A stretch of DNA of 64,000 bases. Origin: Dolomedes plantarius. Taxonomy: Eukaryota > Arthropoda > Arachnida > Araneae > Dolomedidae. Shown here in pieces: positions 60,315 to 64,000 of this stretch. Made by a program: the position numbers and the translations under genes. The stretch covers positions 92,315,799-92,379,798 of the forward strand of contig OU015490.1 in the NCBI GenBank assembly GCA_907164885.2, in the 5' to 3' direction. Under the pieces are notes generated by a model. The model saw only the letters and a program-made list of their open reading frames with translations, was not told the DNA's origin and made no database searches. Numbering within the stretch: position 1 is the stretch's first letter; each line of letters opens with the position of its first letter.

Positions 60315-62135
60315 CAAGAATTCTCAACCTTTTAACGTTCGCGGTACCCTTGGGATTAAGATTAGAAACTGGGGCATCTTTATTGGAATCTTAGTTCTTT
60401 CATTTTTTTAAAGAATTAAATCAAAGTTGAATGTATATCAGGGACATATTACATTTAAGTTCATGTAAATACTTACTCCGTTGGGGATTTTATTCATTTA
60501 TTAAAAGATATCAGTAACAAACACCAGAATAGTACATAATAATAATAAATTACCAGGGAATTTAGTATGGTAATACACTAGCGGACTACAAGGGAAATCG
60601 CTAAGAGTTTTGTTTTATTATTGCGAGACTTTCAACTGATTCTTAGATCACAAATGTTTGAATATGAGTGTAACACTGAAATTTTTTTTGACAGAGGCAT
60701 ACAAAATCCCCCCCCCCCCCCCCCCCAAAAAAAAAAAGGAAAAAAAATTCTTGGATATTTAATTTTAACTCTTTTATGCCCGCAGACGATAATTTGTGGC
60801 AACAATTGCAATTTAGCTATCGTAGAATAATTTTGAAAGAAGAGAAATGGAGTTGACGCGAGAGAATTATCGAGCTATGATTTTAAAGTGGGGCTAAAAC
60901 ATGAAGAATGCCTTCTACGTCTACAATTAGCATATGGAAATGAAGTTCCATCTCATGTATTCAGATGTTTTACAGAATTTAGAAGAGATCGAAATCCTCT
61001 CCTGGACGAAGAACGAACGCACAGGATGACCTTCGCCAGCTGTAGTCCCAGAAAATGTGTCGGCCGTACGAAAAATGTTAATCGATGATAATCGCGGTAC
61101 CTACCAAATGATGCAGAAGGAACTTTGGATCTGCAGCTATACATAAAATTATTCATGAAGAACTGCTAATGAAAACATTAGTTTGTCGTTGGGTCTGCAT
61201 AATTTAACAGAACACTAAAAAGCGGAGCGTGTCAGAATCAGCAAAGAAACCTTTAAAATTATTTAATGATGGTGGGCACCGCATTATTTCTAAAATCATA
61301 ACTGGTACTGGTGATGAGACGTACGTACCTTTTATTGACGTTCCAACATGCCAAGAAAGTAAAGTATGGTTCTTTGAAGATGACCCCAAACCAACAATGC
61401 TGAAAAGACAACGATCAATGAAGAAAGAAACGTATGCCGTGTTCTTCAGAACTTCAGAGCTGGTCAAAGCCATAAGGCTAGAGGGACATGAAACAGTTAA
61501 AGCTGATTGGTACACCACTAAGTGTCTTCCAGAAATTCTTCAAGGGGTGAATCTTGCTTCAACACGACAATGCATCTTCTGATACAGCAAGGATTAGTCA
61601 AATTTCTTGATAAAAAAAAAAAAAAACATCAAAGCGATAGAACATCCACCATATTCTCCTGATCTTGCTATGTGTGACTTTTGGCTATTTTTCAGTCTAA
61701 AATAAAATTACGTAGGCGTCGTTTTCACCCTGAAGATGAGCTTGATAAGGCTATAAAAACATATTTTCCCTCTATTCCAAGAAATAGACGACTTGAGGCA
61801 TTTAATCTTTGGAAAATTCGCCATACCTTAATCTTGGTGGGAACTACTTTGAACACTCATAAGAATTGGTAAGTAACTTTTATCATTTAGCCGTATCTCG
61901 AAAATTTTAGTGGGACCCTCGTATCAGGCCTAACAGTAGTGGGTGTCAGAGATGCTAATTCATCCTCAGGAACGATTGTATCGATCTGTGTCACAATCTG
62001 TCGGCGTGAGAGTCATTCAACTTAATATTTATATTACATGGATCCTACTAATATTTTTTTATCACCGCTCCCCCCCCCCCCCCCACCCCCCCACCCCCAC
62101 AAAAAAAAAAATCTCGCACCAGTTCGAAATCACTG
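60315..62135. mobile_element. hAT-type element carrying a mariner
   Basis: The left end CAAGAATTCTCAACCTTTTA and right end inverse CAGTGATTTCGAACTGGTGC resemble hAT tips. Flanks ATATAGAA (60307-60314) and ATACAGAA (62136-62143) agree at 7 of 8. The only recognisable gene inside is a mariner pseudogene; C runs at 60710-60726 and about 62070-62097 lie on either side of it. Confidence 0.65.
60847..61872 (+). pseudogene. mariner-type transposase, degenerate
   Basis: Starts MELTRENYRAMILKWG (60847), then shifts to HEECLLRLQLAYGNEVPSHV, an HTH typical of mariner, with DEERTHRM where GRPR is normal. The core reads GDETYVPFIDVPTCQESKVW (first Asp altered in context), MKKETYAVFFRTSELVKA and DWYTTKCLPEIL, and the end reads IEHPPYSPDLAMCDFW with the last catalytic Asp, LRRRRFHPEDEL and NLWKIR. 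At least four frameshifts and stops across about 1 kb. Full-length family size but inactive. Confidence 0.85.
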
Positions 62136-62189
62136 ATACAGAAGCCCTATAAGTCTTTTCTCACGATTGGATAAGCATTGAACGCTTAA

Positions 62190-62719
62190 TATAGCACAGT
62201 TTGAGGAACATTTCTTTTACTGTATTTTAATATTTTTATGGATAATGTCCAATCGTCTGCCGCATTAGAAAGAAAAAAAATTGTCAATTTATTTCGTTGT
62301 TATGCACATGACACAAAATTAATTTAAATATCACAAAAAGAAAAGAAACACGTGATCAGCATTTAATAAATTAAATTCTAAAAATTAATCTTAAAAATTC
62401 CCCAAAATTCAGAAAACAGAGGCAAAGATCCGAAAAAGATTTCATTTTAAAGGAATTTTTATGATCTTTCTCGTGATATAAATTTTATAACCCTCAGATT
62501 ATTATTTTAAAAGTAAACTTTAAAGAATGTTACAAACAGAGCTTAAAAATTTAATCTAAAAAAATCTAAGAAGAATTTTTAAAAATCTTTCTTAATGCAC
62601 CCCTACACTATAAGAAGAATCGCCATGCAAAATTTCAACCCTTTAGGTCCAGTGGTTTGGTCTGTGCTTTATCTCTCAGTCAGTCAGTCAGTTACGAAAC
62701 TGTTATATATATATATAGA
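62190..62719 (-). mobile_element. truncated family 1 Helitron
   Basis: The right end (Helitron 5') TATATATATATAGA before T62720 and the family 1 body (GGTCCAGTGGTTTGGTCTGT, CACGTGATCAGC) are present; the CTAG end is missing. The left boundary is approximate; from about 62190 it matches the 19847 copy (GGATAATGTCCAATCGTCTG). Confidence 0.75.
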
Positions 62720-62846
62720 TTATAAATATATATTATAAAAAAACCCGTGTATAAAAATTCCGCTTGCATTTCATACGAAGTATTATGTACTTCAAACGTT
62801 AAAGAACTGAAAAAAATTGGAAAAGATTTTTTTTTTCAAATTCGAA

Positions 62847-63022
62847 TTATCGTTCTATGAAGCAAATATTTTGCGGTTTAGTCAACATGGCTCCTCCAAA
62901 TATAGGTTCTAGGTCTACTTTTGATCCAGGTGGAGCCTTCACATGAAACTTTTGCATGATGGAAACGAAGTAAAGGAATGTTGTCATGATAGCCACTCCT
63001 TCTCCTGGACAGTTCCGTTTAC
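62847..63022 (-). CDS. cytochrome P450, last coding exon (CYP2-clan-like)
   Basis: On the - strand an acceptor (TTGCAG) precedes 63022 and a single open frame runs 57 residues to TAA at 62847-62849. The frame enters at phase 1: one base from the previous exon plus GT makes the Gly of GKRNCPGE, the heme-binding loop whose Cys ligates iron (family pattern FxxGxRxCxG). It continues VAIMTTFLYFVSIMQKF (helix L) and ends with a beta-rich tail (GGAMLTKPQNICFIER). Both match the end of microsomal CYP2-clan monooxygenases in length and pattern. Upstream exons lie beyond 63022; none is seen before 64000, so the next intron is over 0.97 kb. The frame is undamaged, so the exon is probably functional. A family I Helitron starts 127 bp downstream. 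Confidence 0.9.
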
Positions 63023-63174
63023 CTGCAATCCAGAAAAGAAAAGTTACTCAGGCGATATTAGTTTTAGAGTATTTCCCTAACATGTTAAATGTCTGTTCAG
63101 TAAAATTGTGGAGGCTAAATTGTTAAGCTTAATGAGGTCGTAACACTTACGATGGCATCAAATATCAGTGCTAT

Positions 63175-63545
63175 ACAGTGTGTCCGTAAATAGGGGGTTT
63201 AAAATGGTTATAGCTATGCCACAAATCATGTTGCAGGCAGGCGTCATACGTTAAATGAAAGAGAAACATTCAGAGTTTATGTGTGCGAAAGTTTATGTGC
63301 AGACTCCAACAGACTCCGGGAATAGCGCCGGAAAATTCTGTTTTCCAGTTAGATGGAGCTCCTCCACATTTTTCCACAATCTTGCGTGAATTTCTTAAAA
63401 AGCATTGCCTCAGCGATGGGTCGGACAAGAAGGGTGGATAGCCTGACCCCCACTGTCTCCAGACCTTCTCCCCATAGATTTCTATTTTTGAGTAAAAACA
63501 CAAGCGTGTTTATTCTACAACCTCTGACAATAAAGTTCGGTGAAT
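63175..63545 (+). pseudogene. mariner-type transposase fragment (DDE second half)
   Basis: TIR-like ACAGTGTGTCCGTAAATAGG near 63175. The + frame at about 63336 reads SVFQLDGAPPHFSTILREFL (second catalytic Asp region), then DGSDKKGG and a stop. Remnants of the following W...PDLSPxD part are frameshifted. Lies in the P450 intron, opposite strand. Confidence 0.75.
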
Positions 63546-63639
63546 GAAGTCAGAACGGCCGATCTGGCAACACTGGCGAAACAAAACGCTGCACCTGCAT
63601 AGTGGTAGGTGTTGACCATCTGCACTCACCGTTGTTCAG

Positions 63640-64000
63640 TTGAGCGTCGTTTGTGTTCCGTGTAAGACTTGTTTTACAAAGTGCTTGTTTAGTAACGTTT
63701 GTTCCGTGCGACAAATCGTTACCCAGAATTTAGGTATGAGAAAAACGTGTTGTCGTCTTGTGTCACATCACTTGGATGACGATCACAAGCAGGCACGTTT
63801 AGAGGCTTCACAGGGTTTGTTGAAACGGCTGATGCGACACCAAACTTCTTGAACTGTATTGCCACTGAGGATGAGTCCTGGTGTCTCAGGTACGACCCTG
63901 AAACGAAAAGGCAAAGCATGGAATGGCGTTCTCCTGCATCACCTCGTCGGAAAAAGGTCAGAGCAGAAAAATCACGCATCAAAACGATGGTCATCACCTT
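63640..64000 (+). pseudogene. mariner-type transposase, central part (runs off window)
   Basis: The + frame 63724-63852 reads QNLGMRKTCCRLVSHHLDDD and KQARLEASQGLLKR, then a frameshift near 63835 leads to NFLNCIATEDESWCLRYDPE (first catalytic Asp context, normally TGDESW) and KRQSMEWRSPASPRRKKVRA to the window edge. Typical mariner core order. The N-terminal HTH part is missing. Lies in the P450 intron, opposite strand. Confidence 0.85.

Noticed and set aside
61204..61518. 104-codon - strand frame
   Set aside because: Antisense of the mariner core at 61229-61582.

Overview
This window comes from an AT-rich, intron-rich, repeat-dense animal genome. The protein families and the mix of transposons point to an arthropod, and I infer a chelicerate such as a spider. 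That placement is inference; no marker gene in the window proves it. There is no bacterial-style operon, rRNA gene, functional tRNA gene or CRISPR array.

Two host genes can be supported, and both are cut by the window edges. (1) On the + strand, eight spliced exons between 1747 and 21795 encode the C-terminal two thirds of a CELF/Bruno-like RNA-binding protein: the second half of RRM2, a Pro/Ala/Ser-rich linker, and all of RRM3 up to the stop codon. All splice sites are GT/AG and all phases join. (2) On the - strand, 62847..63022 is the last coding exon of a cytochrome P450, with the heme-cysteine motif and a conserved C-terminus. The two genes are convergent, about 41 kb apart.

Layout. 1-21.8 kb: CELF exons and introns. 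The introns hold a mariner pseudogene, Helitrons, a SINE, pogo/Tigger, hAT and TTAA-site elements and a large foldback. 21.8-45.7 kb: no coding exon seen; AT-rich sequence that may include a long CELF 3' UTR, with a few MITEs, two twin Tigger-type elements and microsatellites. 45.7-50.6 kb: a tRNA-derived SINE followed by a nested and tandem Helitron cluster. 50.9-55.3 kb: a small MITE, then a 4.3-kb element with about 420-bp terminal inverted repeats whose broken gene has an XPG-nuclease-like and Cys-rich (Academ-like) protein, itself split by a piggyBac copy at TTAA. 55.4-56.8 kb: an almost intact Tc1-type transposon. 57.2-60.3 kb: a three-level nest (Tc1 inside Helitron inside Helitron). 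60.3-62.7 kb: an hAT-type element carrying a dead mariner, then a truncated Helitron. 62.8-64.0 kb: the P450 exon and two more mariner fragments.

The most useful signals are the insertion junctions. In several places the pre-insertion sequence can be read directly (Helitron into Helitron at 46566/48760, piggyBac into TTAA at 52533/53910, Tc1 into the Helitron end at 58566/60165), which fixes the element ends exactly and gives a relative order of events.
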